The notes under the pieces were generated by a model. It was given only the letters and a program-made list of their open reading frames with translations, made no database searches and had not been told where the DNA came from. Positions 40,886 to 50,149 of a stretch of 56,079 bases of DNA are shown one piece after another. The number at the start of each line of letters is the position of its first letter. Positions within the stretch are counted from its first letter, which is position 1. The translations under genes and the position numbers were made by a program. The DNA lies in the IMG/VR virus record IMGVR_UViG_3300044953_000549, positions 1 through 56,079 of that record. The stretch is one strand, 5' to 3'. Origin of the DNA: a virus.

Positions 40886-42046
40886 CTATTGCACTCTTGC
40901 TCTTTTTAAACTAGGTTTAGCTCTTATGGCTAATTCTTCTTCTTCAATAGGCACATTATAATAATTTCCTGTTTCAGGATCATATAATTTAATATAACCA
41001 TTATTCAAATTACTGGAGTTATTTGTATTATTAGAATTATTTAATTTACCATCAAAACTATTACGGCTTAACATACCAGATACATCTATAGTTGGGTCTG
41101 CAAGATAGTTTGTTTGTTTTAACTTTTTTGTATAATCGTTATATCTTTGTATATTTTTTAGTGCGTTATTTCTATCTCTTTTTAAAATTTTTATAGCTGC
41201 ATTATAATCTTTATCAGAAGTAGGTGCTGTTTGCATTATAGCTTTAAATTCAAAAGTTGAGGGGTTACTGCCACCACCTTGTTTTACTCGACCTAAATAT
41301 GCTGCTTCAGCTGCTTTAATTAAATCTAATTCTTCAGTATCCCCTATATATGAAGCCCATTTTCTATTAAATCTTTTACCTAAACTTGAACCTATATATC
41401 CTTCTTCTTTTGCTTTATTAAAAACATCTTCGATATCATTTAATGTTTCCACTAGAGCAATATTTTCTAATATTTCTTTATTATCTTTTTCTAGTTTTTT
41501 TAAATTTGAATTTCTTATATCTTTATTATGTGGAGATTCTTTTGTAGAAACCGATAAATTTTTATTCTCAAGCAACCCTTGATGATACCTCTCCTGCTCC
41601 AGTAACTTCTCGTACTCAAGTCCTAGTTGTTTATCTTTAAAATAAGCATCAAAAGCATCCTTGTCTTGCTCTCTTAATCTTTTTATCTCCGAGTCTCTGA
41701 GTTTTTTAGCAACCTCAAGTACTTCCTTCATATCATGCTGTATTTTTTCTCCTTCTGCTTCATACCCTTCTAGCCCCGCTGATATAGCAGGCCCGAGAGA
41801 TGCAACCTTACCGAGAGTCCCGTCTCTTTCTCTAAATCTTGGATCGCCGTATTGTTTGTTTAAAGCATCCGAGAACATGTGAAGACCTTTACGTATTGCT
41901 CTATGTTCCTGATCAGTATTAAGTGCCAAGGATTTCTTGGAGGCTTCAATAGCTCTCATAACTCCTGCGTCAAAAGGATTCTTTGCATCTACTTCGTTTT
42001 CTATTTCCCTTCTCCTGTTATCAAGAGCATCAATGTAACGTTTCAT
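40886..42046 (-). CDS. putative internal virion / DNA ejection protein (386 aa)
   Basis: Mostly long charged helices (about residues 1-250, e.g. AIEASKKSLALNTDQEHRAI), an Asn-rich linker (about 336-351) and a C-terminus with a GNYYNVP motif. Similar features are seen in P22-like and Bcep22-like injection proteins. It is transcribed divergently from the next virion gene, with 66 bp between starts. Confidence 0.6.
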   Translation of the reverse strand: MKRYIDALDNRRREIENEVDAKNPFDAGVMRAIEASKKSLALNTDQEHRAIRKGLHMFSDALNKQYGDPRFRERDGTLGKVASLGPAISAGLEGYEAEGEKIQHDMKEVLEVAKKLRDSEIKRLREQDKDAFDAYFKDKQLGLEYEKLLEQERYHQGLLENKNLSVSTKESPHNKDIRNSNLKKLEKDNKEILENIALVETLNDIEDVFNKAKEEGYIGSSLGKRFNRKWASYIGDTEELDLIKAAEAAYLGRVKQGGGSNPSTFEFKAIMQTAPTSDKDYNAAIKILKRDRNNALKNIQRYNDYTKKLKQTNYLADPTIDVSGMLSRNSFDGKLNNSNNTNNSSNLNNGYIKLYDPETGNYYNVPIEEEELAIRAKPSLKRARVQ

Positions 42047-42112
42047 AAGATAAATATTTGCTTATGTTAATAATTGATATTATAATTCATTTAATAATAA
42101 TAGTTAAGTGTT

Positions 42113-42796
42113 ATGTCGATATTCAAGGAATACAATTACCTCGCAGCTAGTAACAATAATATAACTAGTTTGACCTCTTATGCTGCTGCGGCTAATTCAA
42201 TTATAAGTTTTAATGGTATACTCGGTGATACAAAAATAGATTTTAATAATAAATATACTTTTGTTCCTAGAATAACTTTTACTTCCGGTGCTGATAGATC
42301 TAACATTACTTTTACTCTAAGAGGATATCAGAATGGTATTTATATCGAAGAACTATTAGTTGGCCCAAACGTTGCTACTGTTACAAGTGTTAATGCTTTC
42401 GATCTATTAGAAAATATTACTTATACTACAAATGGCGGTGTACCTCCTATTCCCGGATCTAACTTTGTTTCTGTTGGTACATCAGGAGTTGGATATTTTC
42501 CGTTAATAAGATTAAATACCTTAAAACAAAATGTTACAAATCTTAATTATGCTTTAAATATGATGGTAGCTGCTAATAACCCCGCTACCTATCAAGTATT
42601 CTTATCCTTAAAAGATAGTTATAATCAAGGAACATACGATAGCTTAACAACAGCAAACAATAACTTCATAGCTCCAGCAGCTGCAAGTAACGTATCAGCT
42701 TTACTTAACTACACACAACTAGCATCTAATATATTAATTAAAGTAACACCTAACAATAACGGAACAGCATTAAAAGCCCAGTTCATGCAACTATAA
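42113..42796 (+). CDS. putative virion protein (227 aa)
   Basis: Beta-rich and poor in charge, with RITFTSGADRSNITFTLRGY and a late SVGTSGVGYFPL motif, typical of small structural proteins in podovirus-like genomes. It is isolated on the plus strand, with its own promoter region upstream and a terminator downstream. Precise role unknown. Confidence 0.6.
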   Translation: MSIFKEYNYLAASNNNITSLTSYAAAANSIISFNGILGDTKIDFNNKYTFVPRITFTSGADRSNITFTLRGYQNGIYIEELLVGPNVATVTSVNAFDLLENITYTTNGGVPPIPGSNFVSVGTSGVGYFPLIRLNTLKQNVTNLNYALNMMVAANNPATYQVFLSLKDSYNQGTYDSLTTANNNFIAPAAASNVSALLNYTQLASNILIKVTPNNNGTALKAQFMQL

Positions 42797-42810
42797 TCTA
42801 AAACCATAAC

Positions 42811-42859
42811 AAAACCTCCATTATTTAGTATTAAAAAAAATATTAGATAATGGAGTTTT
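42811..42859 (+). terminator. terminator after the 227-residue virion gene
   Basis: Long stem from AAAACCTCCATTATTTAGTA (from 42811) and TTAGATAATGGAGTTTT (to 42859) around an A-rich loop. A short TTTT follows. It separates the virion gene from the next promoter. Confidence 0.6.
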
Positions 42860-42863
42860 CAGA

Positions 42864-42898
42864 AATTTGTAGACAAATTAGTGTTATTTCTATATACT
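42864..42898 (+). promoter_or_regulatory. promoter of the structured RNA with a perfect operator
   Basis: -35 TAGACA (42870-42875), 17-nt spacer, -10 TATACT (42893-42898). The operator AATTTGT-AG-ACAAATT (42864-42879) is a perfect palindrome covering the -35 box and holding the shared core TTGTAGACAA. Confidence 0.7.
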
Positions 42899-42904
42899 AA
42901 GTTT

Positions 42905-43017
42905 TGCTATGTCATCAGAATAGCAAACTATGTTAACATATTTTACCGTATGTTAATTGTTTTTGATTGTTCATTAAGTAGACGCTGCTTTAAATATTTA
43001 AGGTGGCGTTTATTTTT
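42905..43017 (+). ncRNA. predicted structured small RNA (about 113 nt)
   Basis: Expected start near 42905 from the promoter above. Three stem-loops follow: TTTGCTAT/ATAGCAAA (42903-42927), TTAACATA/TATGTTAA (42933-42956), and the terminator hairpin ACGCTGCTTTAAAT / ATTTAAGGTGGCGT (42982-43009) with a T-rich tail. There is no reading frame of note. The gene at 43099 begins after it and would need read-through. No known RNA family is recognised. Confidence 0.5.
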
Positions 43018-43098
43018 ATGAAGATAGATAAATAATAGATTTGTCAAGTTCGGAAAAATAATTCCGAGGTTAGTTTATTTAGAATTTAATAATTAAAC
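43018..43098 (+). promoter_or_regulatory. short leader before the 124-codon gene
   Basis: Contains the inverted repeat TCGGAA/TTCCGA (43050-43066) and the start-proximal region of the next gene. No clear promoter or Shine-Dalgarno sequence. Confidence 0.3.
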
Positions 43099-43473
43099 AT
43101 GAAAATTAAAACAAATCCAAAATATACTTCTAAATACGATAAAGTTGTTAAAAAGTATACTTTTGAAGAATTACAGAATTTACTCGATAATTGTCAATCC
43201 AAAACAGCTTTATGTTTAAGACTTAAGTTAAGTTTAAAATATCTTAATATGATAATTGAATTAAATGGATTGAAATATGTTAATAAGGATAGAGGGTTGC
43301 CTCCCGGATTTGTTCATAAACCAAAGAAAATAGATAAAGAAGAAACTATTAAAGTAAGATTAACTCAGGAAATGATCTCAGAAGATACAGCACTTGAAAG
43401 ATTTTATAAAGAACTTGAAGTTAAAAAGAAGAAAAGATTGATTAAAGATGTATTAGATCCTTATGGAGATTGA
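43099..43473 (+). CDS. hypothetical basic protein (124 aa)
   Basis: Not recognised. Lysine-rich and helical, with a helix-turn-helix-like stretch in residues 20-50 (FEELQNLLDNCQSKTALCLR). A DNA-binding regulator is possible. It stands alone between the structured RNA and the minus-strand genes at 43.66-44.2 kb. Confidence 0.55.
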   Translation: MKIKTNPKYTSKYDKVVKKYTFEELQNLLDNCQSKTALCLRLKLSLKYLNMIIELNGLKYVNKDRGLPPGFVHKPKKIDKEETIKVRLTQEMISEDTALERFYKELEVKKKKRLIKDVLDPYGD

Positions 43474-43659
43474 TTTAAAAAATTAACTATGATTGTATTA
43501 TTTAAATTTTTTATATTATCTTTAATTTTAGGGTTATAATATAAACCTACAACTAATATGAAAATTATGAACTTTAAATTTAATCTTTGGTTAAATATAA
43601 CAGATTTTAAAATATATAACACTAGAGAGTAAAAGTAAACAGTAATGAGTATATATCTA

Positions 43660-43839
43660 TCATTCTATTATATCTGTTGTATTAGATGTTTTGGGTTGTA
43701 TATCATTTGGTATAAAAAGATAAACTAAAGAACCTATTGTTTGAAATAATAAATAAAGTTGATTATTTTCAATATAAGTTAATCTAATAAAGAATAAGAT
43801 AAATATAATATCTCTTATATATTTAAGATATTTTTGCAT
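43660..43839 (-). CDS. two-segment membrane protein (59 aa)
   Basis: The ATG at 43839 overlaps the stop of the preceding gene (TAATG). Hydrophobic helices lie at about residues 8-20 and 28-44, with polar ends. Holin-like in size and layout, but it is far from the lysis genes; function unknown. Confidence 0.55.
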   Translation of the reverse strand: MQKYLKYIRDIIFILFFIRLTYIENNQLYLLFQTIGSLVYLFIPNDIQPKTSNTTDIIE

Positions 43840-44213
43840 TATTTGTTGAGTTTTCGTTTAATGAAATTTTCAATAATTCCTTTACCTTTATGTTTTTTAG
43901 CGTTTTCACGTAAACTATCTTCATAATCAGTAAAAGCTTTTTCATATTTTTCTGAAAGATCTAATAACGCTGATTTTGGCTTTTCTTTCTTCTTAACTTT
44001 TTTAGAATCAATATAATCTTCTATATATTTTTTCATTTGAGGACTTACACTTTTACGCTCAGTTTCTTCATCCTCATCGTCTTCAGTATCTTCTACCTCA
44101 TTTTCGTCATCTTCATCTTTTTTCTTACCAAACATTTTTCTTAAATGTTTTGGTTGATTGAAGAGTAAATCAATATCAACTTCGTTTTTATTGAAAATAG
44201 ACTTTTTCTTCAT
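43839..44213 (-). CDS. hypothetical charged protein (124 aa)
   Basis: Not recognised. A very acidic middle (about residues 34-52, Asp/Glu-rich) is flanked by lysine-rich ends (KKKEKPKS, KRKLNK). Transcribed divergently from the adaptor gene. Possibly a minor virion or nucleic-acid-binding protein. Confidence 0.6.
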   Translation of the reverse strand: MKKKSIFNKNEVDIDLLFNQPKHLRKMFGKKKDEDDENEVEDTEDDEDEETERKSVSPQMKKYIEDYIDSKKVKKKEKPKSALLDLSEKYEKAFTDYEDSLRENAKKHKGKGIIENFIKRKLNK

Positions 44214-44288
44214 GTATTTAGATGAAAATTATTAAAACTTAATGTATTATAATATCAAATATTTATTATTTCAATAGCTAATTTAACA

Positions 44289-44960
44289 ATGAATTATAAT
44301 AGTTTAATTTTAGATATCCAACATTATATGATAAGGTATGATGATCAACCGTTTATAGACAAGATACCGGATCTTATACAACAAGGGATTATCAGGATTT
44401 ATAATAAAGCAAAAGATATTGGATTTGAAATAATTACAACACATAGAAATATTATTGCTGGTACATTAAATTTACCTATGCCGGATAATTGGTTAGAAAC
44501 TATATCAGTTCAGATGATTAATATTATAACAAGAGAAGTAACATTTTTACAACCGAGATCATACGAATTTTGTAGAACATATTGGCCGTATTATCAAAAT
44601 GTAACTAGAGCAAAACCAAAATATTACGCTCATCATGGACAGAATATTAATAATTTAAGAAACGCTGATCCTTATAGTAGAGAGATATATATGTTAGTTC
44701 CAGTTCCAGATATTACTTATGATTTTGATATTATATATCATGGTATACCCTTATTTAACATTAATAACCAAACAAATTTCCTAACTCAAAGATATCCAAG
44801 CCTTCTTCTTTCTTCTTGTCTTATTGAAGCAGCATTATTTCTGGATAATCAACCTAAACTTGCGGAATATAGGAATATGTTTAATGAGGAACTAGATACA
44901 ATCAATAAAATCAATAAAGATAGAAGTGCTGATAGAACTGTAATAAGAGAAAATAATTAA
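44289..44960 (+). CDS. head-tail adaptor / connector protein (223 aa)
   Basis: Resembles podovirus SU10-type adaptor proteins: LILDIQHYMIRYDDQ, FIDKIPDLIQQGI at the N-terminus and RYPSLLLSSCLIEAALFL near the C-terminus. It connects portal and tail nozzle. The stop overlaps the next start (TAATG). A second adaptor-like gene is at 11588-12673. Confidence 0.7.
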   Translation: MNYNSLILDIQHYMIRYDDQPFIDKIPDLIQQGIIRIYNKAKDIGFEIITTHRNIIAGTLNLPMPDNWLETISVQMINIITREVTFLQPRSYEFCRTYWPYYQNVTRAKPKYYAHHGQNINNLRNADPYSREIYMLVPVPDITYDFDIIYHGIPLFNINNQTNFLTQRYPSLLLSSCLIEAALFLDNQPKLAEYRNMFNEELDTINKINKDRSADRTVIRENN

Positions 44961-46570
44961 TGCGTGTACCTCTTGTATATAAACCAGGAATTAAAAGAAA
45001 CGCCGGAGATTTCCAAGACGAATATTGTATAGACGGACAATGGGTAAGATTTGTTGGAGGTAAAATACGTAAGATGAAGGGTCAAAAGGAAATCCATCAA
45101 CCTATAGGGATTGAGCCGACATTTCTTGATATGTATTTTAACGGTACAAACCCGGTTCTGATATATACAACTATCAATCAGGTAAATCGTTGTATTTTAA
45201 ATAATGAACTATCAAATGTTACTAACGATAGACGAGTATTAGACGGTCTTGGTGGTGATACAACAAGAACTTGGCAAGCAGCAAAATTCATTATGAACGG
45301 AGTACCTTATATAGCCTTGTTATCTACTTTTAATGGTAATAATATGTTAAGCAATCAGAACGGCGTATTATTCTGGAAATCAATGACAGACGATAGTGCT
45401 GATTTTGTATCATATGAAGATAGGTTAATACCCGGAAACAATGAAAATATTGTATCCGGAGGGATAATATATTCATCACCTTGTTTGTATTTATATGGTA
45501 ATAATGGTACTATACTTAGAAGCAAAACAAGTAATCCTCTGGATTTCGATGAAACAGGAGAGAATTCAGATGCTGATTCCTTCAGTATATCCGAAAATAA
45601 ATTATTGTTCGGTGCATCAATTAGAGGCGGTACTAATACCCCTACTTTTCTTTTCTGGACTCAGAACTCCGTTATATATCTAACAAACGTTGCCGATGGT
45701 ACTAATCCAAGAAACCCTATTGAATTCCATAAAGAGGTAATAACAACAAATTCTTCTGTTATGTCCCCTAAATCAATTGTTCAACATGATAGCCTTTTTT
45801 TCTGGCTTGGTACTAATAGGGCTTTTGTTTATAACGGAATTGTTGAACCGATAAAAAATGATGTTAATTTCGAATGGTTTCTGGAAAATGTTGACTTAAA
45901 TAAAAGACAGAAGATTTACGGATACAAGGTAGATAGATACGGAGAAATTAGGTGGGCCTATCCTGAAATTAGATATAAAGATAACCCTAATATAGGATGC
46001 ACAAGAGAGATTGTATATAATGTAAGGGAAAACAGCTGGTATGATACTACAATACAAAGAGATTGTATTACTGTTTATGAGGCAACAGGGGATATATTTA
46101 GTTATGGTGATAGTTGTACCAATTATCCTTATGTACCAGATAATGCCTATAAATCAATCTGGAAACATGAAACAGGTTTTTATGAAGTAAGAAGAGATAA
46201 TTCAGTACATAATATACCTTCATTTTTTACAACACCTTGGTTTGGATATATAGCTTTTCCTCCAGCTAAGGATGGTAAAGTAATGGATAAATATATTAAA
46301 ATAACCGAAATAGAACCAGATTTCCCTGCACCTGAAAATTATACAAGAAACAATGATGAATTACTTGTTGTCAGATCAGCAATGCTTAAATATGCAGGAG
46401 TACCTAAACAGGTTATAGTACCTTTGGAATTTAATTTGTATACACCAAATAATAGAGGTAAAATAGATATGAGAGTACAAGGAAGATTTGTAAATCTTAC
46501 TTTTGCTTGTGTTCATCCTTATACTGTCGGTAATATATTGATTAACTTTGAAATTGGGGACGGACAATGA
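44960..46570 (+). CDS. tail nozzle / packaged-DNA stabilisation-like protein (536 aa)
   Basis: An all-beta protein with repeated blades, consistent with the nozzle or P22 gp10-like beta-propeller proteins. The start motif PLVYKPGIKRNAGDFQDEY and GGKIRKMKGQ fit proteins that close the tail. It follows the adaptor and precedes small tail genes. Confidence 0.7.
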   Translation: MRVPLVYKPGIKRNAGDFQDEYCIDGQWVRFVGGKIRKMKGQKEIHQPIGIEPTFLDMYFNGTNPVLIYTTINQVNRCILNNELSNVTNDRRVLDGLGGDTTRTWQAAKFIMNGVPYIALLSTFNGNNMLSNQNGVLFWKSMTDDSADFVSYEDRLIPGNNENIVSGGIIYSSPCLYLYGNNGTILRSKTSNPLDFDETGENSDADSFSISENKLLFGASIRGGTNTPTFLFWTQNSVIYLTNVADGTNPRNPIEFHKEVITTNSSVMSPKSIVQHDSLFFWLGTNRAFVYNGIVEPIKNDVNFEWFLENVDLNKRQKIYGYKVDRYGEIRWAYPEIRYKDNPNIGCTREIVYNVRENSWYDTTIQRDCITVYEATGDIFSYGDSCTNYPYVPDNAYKSIWKHETGFYEVRRDNSVHNIPSFFTTPWFGYIAFPPAKDGKVMDKYIKITEIEPDFPAPENYTRNNDELLVVRSAMLKYAGVPKQVIVPLEFNLYTPNNRGKIDMRVQGRFVNLTFACVHPYTVGNILINFEIGDGQ

Positions 46571-46839
46571 TAAGGAATTTACCTTTTCCAAGTCAGATAT
46601 CTTTTGATCGTTGGTATAGGGAAATACTTAGAATATACAAGGATGAGAGACTTCCTATACCTATGCCGAATGATGATTGGCGTGAGATAGCAAACAAAAT
46701 GGCGGGAATAGGGACATTCAAAACCAATAATATCCCGATTGCCGCAAGTAATAAAAGCGGTAGGAAACTTGATATGTTCAAAACATGGGAAGATTGGGCT
46801 AAAGCGGTATATATAGTAATGATGAGGACGGATAAATGA
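46567..46839 (+). CDS. small tail-associated protein (90 aa)
   Basis: Not recognised beyond position. Starts MIRNLPFPSQISFDRWYREI, soluble, overlaps the nozzle gene by 4 nt (ATGA) and the next gene by 4 nt. Probably a minor tail component. Confidence 0.6.
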   Translation: MIRNLPFPSQISFDRWYREILRIYKDERLPIPMPNDDWREIANKMAGIGTFKTNNIPIAASNKSGRKLDMFKTWEDWAKAVYIVMMRTDK

Positions 46840-47948
46840 CAAACAATAAAAAACATATTAGAGATATGTTTAAGGGTAGTAAAACTAAAAAAAAGTTAAA
46901 TAAGAAACATATTAGAGATGTATTAAATCAGGTAAAAGCTGAAGGAAGAAACGGTGATACTGAACTTGCCCATATCAACCCGGTTGAATCAAAAATATTA
47001 AAAAGTATTGGTGGTAGCGGAACTATTAATCCTAAAACAGGTCTTCGTGAATATGGAATGATGCCTTGGCATAGGAAATTCAAACCTCTTAAAGCTATAA
47101 CAAGTTCACTTGGAGGAGGAGCAGGAGCTCTCATCGGTAATATGATTCTACCAGGCGTTGGGGGTATTATAGGAGGAGCTATAGGTCAAGGTGCTCAGAA
47201 TGCTGCCAGAGGTAAAAATGTCATACAAGGAGCCTTAAAAGGGGCAGGTATGGGAGCCGCTATCCCTTCTGTTGCTTCCGGTCTTGGATGGGGAGCTACC
47301 AAACTAGGAATGAGTGGTATTGGCTCTACTTTAAGTAATTACGGAACAAAAAACGCCATATTACCTGCTCTTGGGTTTGGTAAAGATTCCGGATCTGGCA
47401 TTATGGGAATGGGCAAGGAAGCTGCCAAATACGGAGGAGCTAGTACACTTCTTAGCGGTATAGGTGGAGGAGGTCAAAAGGGAGCCGGAATAGCCGCCGG
47501 TGATGATACTGAAAGTTATCTACAATATCTCCTTGCTAAGGAAAAGAAAAAGGATGATATGGGATTTATGGAGAAATTAAGTAGTAATACAGCTGATTTC
47601 TTCACTAAACCTAAAAATCTATTAGCTGTCGGTTCTGCCGGACTTACTTTATATGATAGATTCAATCAACCTAAACCAAAATCAGCAGCACAACTAGGAA
47701 GAGAAGAAAAAGAAAAAATGCTTGCTATGCGACTTACTCCTGAAGAACTTGCTGCTCAGGAACAATATGAATTAATGCAGGAACAGGCAAGACGTAGAAA
47801 TAACAGAAAAAAATATCTACCTGAAGAAAAAATAGAAATAGATCCTCTATATACAAGAGTAAGTACTCCGGAGGAAAGAGAAAGAACCGGTAGATGGTTA
47901 AATTATTATAATAATCCCGGGTTTACAGGCAATCCAATAAGAATCTAA
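46836..47948 (+). CDS. putative internal virion protein with glycine-zipper region (370 aa)
   Basis: Residues about 95-150 are rich in Gly and Ala (GGGAGALIGNMILPGVGG, then IIGGAIGQGAQNAARG), as in glycine-zipper or membrane-pore segments of ejection proteins. The rest is charged and helical. It may enter the cell envelope during DNA delivery. Confidence 0.6.
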   Translation: MTNNKKHIRDMFKGSKTKKKLNKKHIRDVLNQVKAEGRNGDTELAHINPVESKILKSIGGSGTINPKTGLREYGMMPWHRKFKPLKAITSSLGGGAGALIGNMILPGVGGIIGGAIGQGAQNAARGKNVIQGALKGAGMGAAIPSVASGLGWGATKLGMSGIGSTLSNYGTKNAILPALGFGKDSGSGIMGMGKEAAKYGGASTLLSGIGGGGQKGAGIAAGDDTESYLQYLLAKEKKKDDMGFMEKLSSNTADFFTKPKNLLAVGSAGLTLYDRFNQPKPKSAAQLGREEKEKMLAMRLTPEELAAQEQYELMQEQARRRNNRKKYLPEEKIEIDPLYTRVSTPEERERTGRWLNYYNNPGFTGNPIRI

Positions 47949-47949
47949 T

Positions 47950-50148
47950 ATGGCTAAACAATACGTACCTTTTGAATTAATAAGAGATAAGGCAAGACAG
48001 ATATTACTTCGTGATAGCGGAAGATTATCTACATCAAACTATACTCCGTATCCAGGAAAAACTCTAGCTCCCATGTCTTCTATGACACAAAGAGCAAGAG
48101 GTCTTGCTGAGAGAAGAACAGATAAAGGTATGCCTTATCAGAAAGATTTATCAACTTTAACTAATGCACCTATTGAAGGTATTAACGAAGGAAATATTAA
48201 TCAGCTACAGGATTTTGCCTATAACACAGGAAATACAGGATTACAAACTACGTCTAACAGATTGAGAGATCAATTCGGAAATAGTTTTAATAGATATAGA
48301 GATAGATTTAATGAAGAAGCAGATCGTACGAATAGATTAAAAACAGATGAACTAAAATCTGATATTGATTTAGTAAATCCTGAATTAAAAAAGATTCAAG
48401 GGAAATATAGAGATGCAGCTTTTGATGCTATTTATAATTCAGGAAAAAGTAAATATGATAGAGAAAAATCTTTAATTGATGAACTAAATAGATACGGCGA
48501 GCAAAAACACGGGATAATTAATAGAGGTTTAACTTCCGAGAAAGCAAGATTTGAAGCTGAAAGAAATGAACCATATCAAAGACTTTATGATCTTGGTAGA
48601 ATAGTAAACGGTTTAGGCGATTCAGATGCCGGTAGCATGGATCCAACTGTTGTTGATTTACAAGGAAAACAATTAATAAAAGCTCTTCAAGCTTACGGCA
48701 TAGATACAGGTTTACCTATTGATCAGTGGTTAACAGCACCAAGAACAAATCTACCTGTATATCCGGGAAAATTAGCAGAACCTGTAAACGAGGAACTCGC
48801 TAAATCCTATGAACTAGCCGAAAATATAAGCCCATTCTATAAAGATAAAAATTATCTTGATCGGAAACTAACAAGAAAATCCATAATAGATAATATTAAT
48901 CCAGCAAATAGTGTTGTTGAATCATTACCTGAGAATCTAAGACCTAAGTTTGCATCTCTTGATGATGAAGCAAAAAAGAAAATGGAAGCCGATTTAACAG
49001 CTTTAAACGCTAAATATATAAAACAGGGTATGTATGGCAGTAATTCCCATCTAAAATCTGTTAACAGTAGGATGCAGGATTTAATGTCGGCAACACAGGA
49101 TTCAAGAGGTAAACTGATAAAAGAGGGTTTATTTAAGGATGTACTTAATAAGGAAATAGACAATGTTAATAATATTCAAAAATTAGGACAATATGATAAA
49201 CTTGCAAATACTGAATTCGCAGGAATGCTTGATGATGTTAAGAGATCTAATTTGAAAGGTCTTGAGAAATGGAAAAATGAAAATCAACGTAATGAACAGT
49301 TATACAATGATTATCAAGCAGAAAAAACAGGTATGAACCCTAAATTACTGACTAATGCTAGAAATACAGGGTATGAAGGAGGTGTAAATAGTGGAATAGA
49401 TACTTTATTTAATCATTTCAAAAATCAGGGAATTGATTTATCCACGATAAGTGATCTTAACAACAGATATTCTGAAATGGAAAAAGAAAGATTCTCTAAT
49501 CTAGATAAAATAAAAAGTCTTGAGGATTATAAACTTCAAGCTGAAGAATTAACTAAAAAGAATCTTGGAGAATATGAAACAGAAAAAGATAGAAGAATTG
49601 CTCTTGGTATTGAACGTGATGAATTAAATACAAAATTACAAAACGAAATAGCAGCTAGAATTAATCTGGAAACGGATCTAAAAAAACGTGCTGAACTTGA
49701 GAATCAACAAAGAGAACTTAGGGAAAAGGAAGAAAACGCTAACCGTTTAAGATTGGAACAAACACAAAGACAAGAAGAAGCAAGACGTAGAGAAGAACAG
49801 AGAATTGCCGAAGAAAATAGGCAAGCTGAAATCAGAAGACAGGAGAATATAAGAAGGCAGGAAGAAGCTGATCGTCAAGCAGAAATACTTCGTATAGCTG
49901 AAGTTAATAGACAGAATCAGATTAAAGCGGATAATAAGAAAAAAGCTTTAGAAAAATTACCTATATATACAACACAATTAAAACGTCAACAAGATGAATT
50001 AGCTAAAGTTAAAGTTAGATATGATTTGATGCGTCATCTTGGATTAGATTATAAAAATTATGATAGAGATAAAAACAGGATAGCTGTTCTAGAACCAAGA
50101 ATAGCAGGTATATTAAAAAATATTAGTTACTGGAATCAATATAAATAG
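47950..50148 (+). CDS. putative internal virion / tail protein, coiled coil (732 aa)
   Basis: Long and highly charged, with a coiled coil in the last third (RQEEARRREEQRIAEENRQ and following). The N-terminal half is more globular. It starts 1 nt after the glycine-zipper gene and ends 1 nt before the convergent o-spanin gene. A DNA-ejection or tail-needle role is likely from position and composition. Confidence 0.6.
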   Translation: MAKQYVPFELIRDKARQILLRDSGRLSTSNYTPYPGKTLAPMSSMTQRARGLAERRTDKGMPYQKDLSTLTNAPIEGINEGNINQLQDFAYNTGNTGLQTTSNRLRDQFGNSFNRYRDRFNEEADRTNRLKTDELKSDIDLVNPELKKIQGKYRDAAFDAIYNSGKSKYDREKSLIDELNRYGEQKHGIINRGLTSEKARFEAERNEPYQRLYDLGRIVNGLGDSDAGSMDPTVVDLQGKQLIKALQAYGIDTGLPIDQWLTAPRTNLPVYPGKLAEPVNEELAKSYELAENISPFYKDKNYLDRKLTRKSIIDNINPANSVVESLPENLRPKFASLDDEAKKKMEADLTALNAKYIKQGMYGSNSHLKSVNSRMQDLMSATQDSRGKLIKEGLFKDVLNKEIDNVNNIQKLGQYDKLANTEFAGMLDDVKRSNLKGLEKWKNENQRNEQLYNDYQAEKTGMNPKLLTNARNTGYEGGVNSGIDTLFNHFKNQGIDLSTISDLNNRYSEMEKERFSNLDKIKSLEDYKLQAEELTKKNLGEYETEKDRRIALGIERDELNTKLQNEIAARINLETDLKKRAELENQQRELREKEENANRLRLEQTQRQEEARRREEQRIAEENRQAEIRRQENIRRQEEADRQAEILRIAEVNRQNQIKADNKKKALEKLPIYTTQLKRQQDELAKVKVRYDLMRHLGLDYKNYDRDKNRIAVLEPRIAGILKNISYWNQYK

Positions 50149-50149
50149 A

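Noticed and set aside
42901-42930. Resemblance of the first stem-loop (TTTGCTAT..ATAGCAAA) to a tracrRNA or single-guide RNA repeat
   Set aside because: The similarity is short and AT-rich; there is no Cas gene or CRISPR array in the genome.
46579-46856. Two minus-strand frames opposite the small tail gene
   Set aside because: They lie antisense to a well-supported, overlapping gene chain and have no start context.
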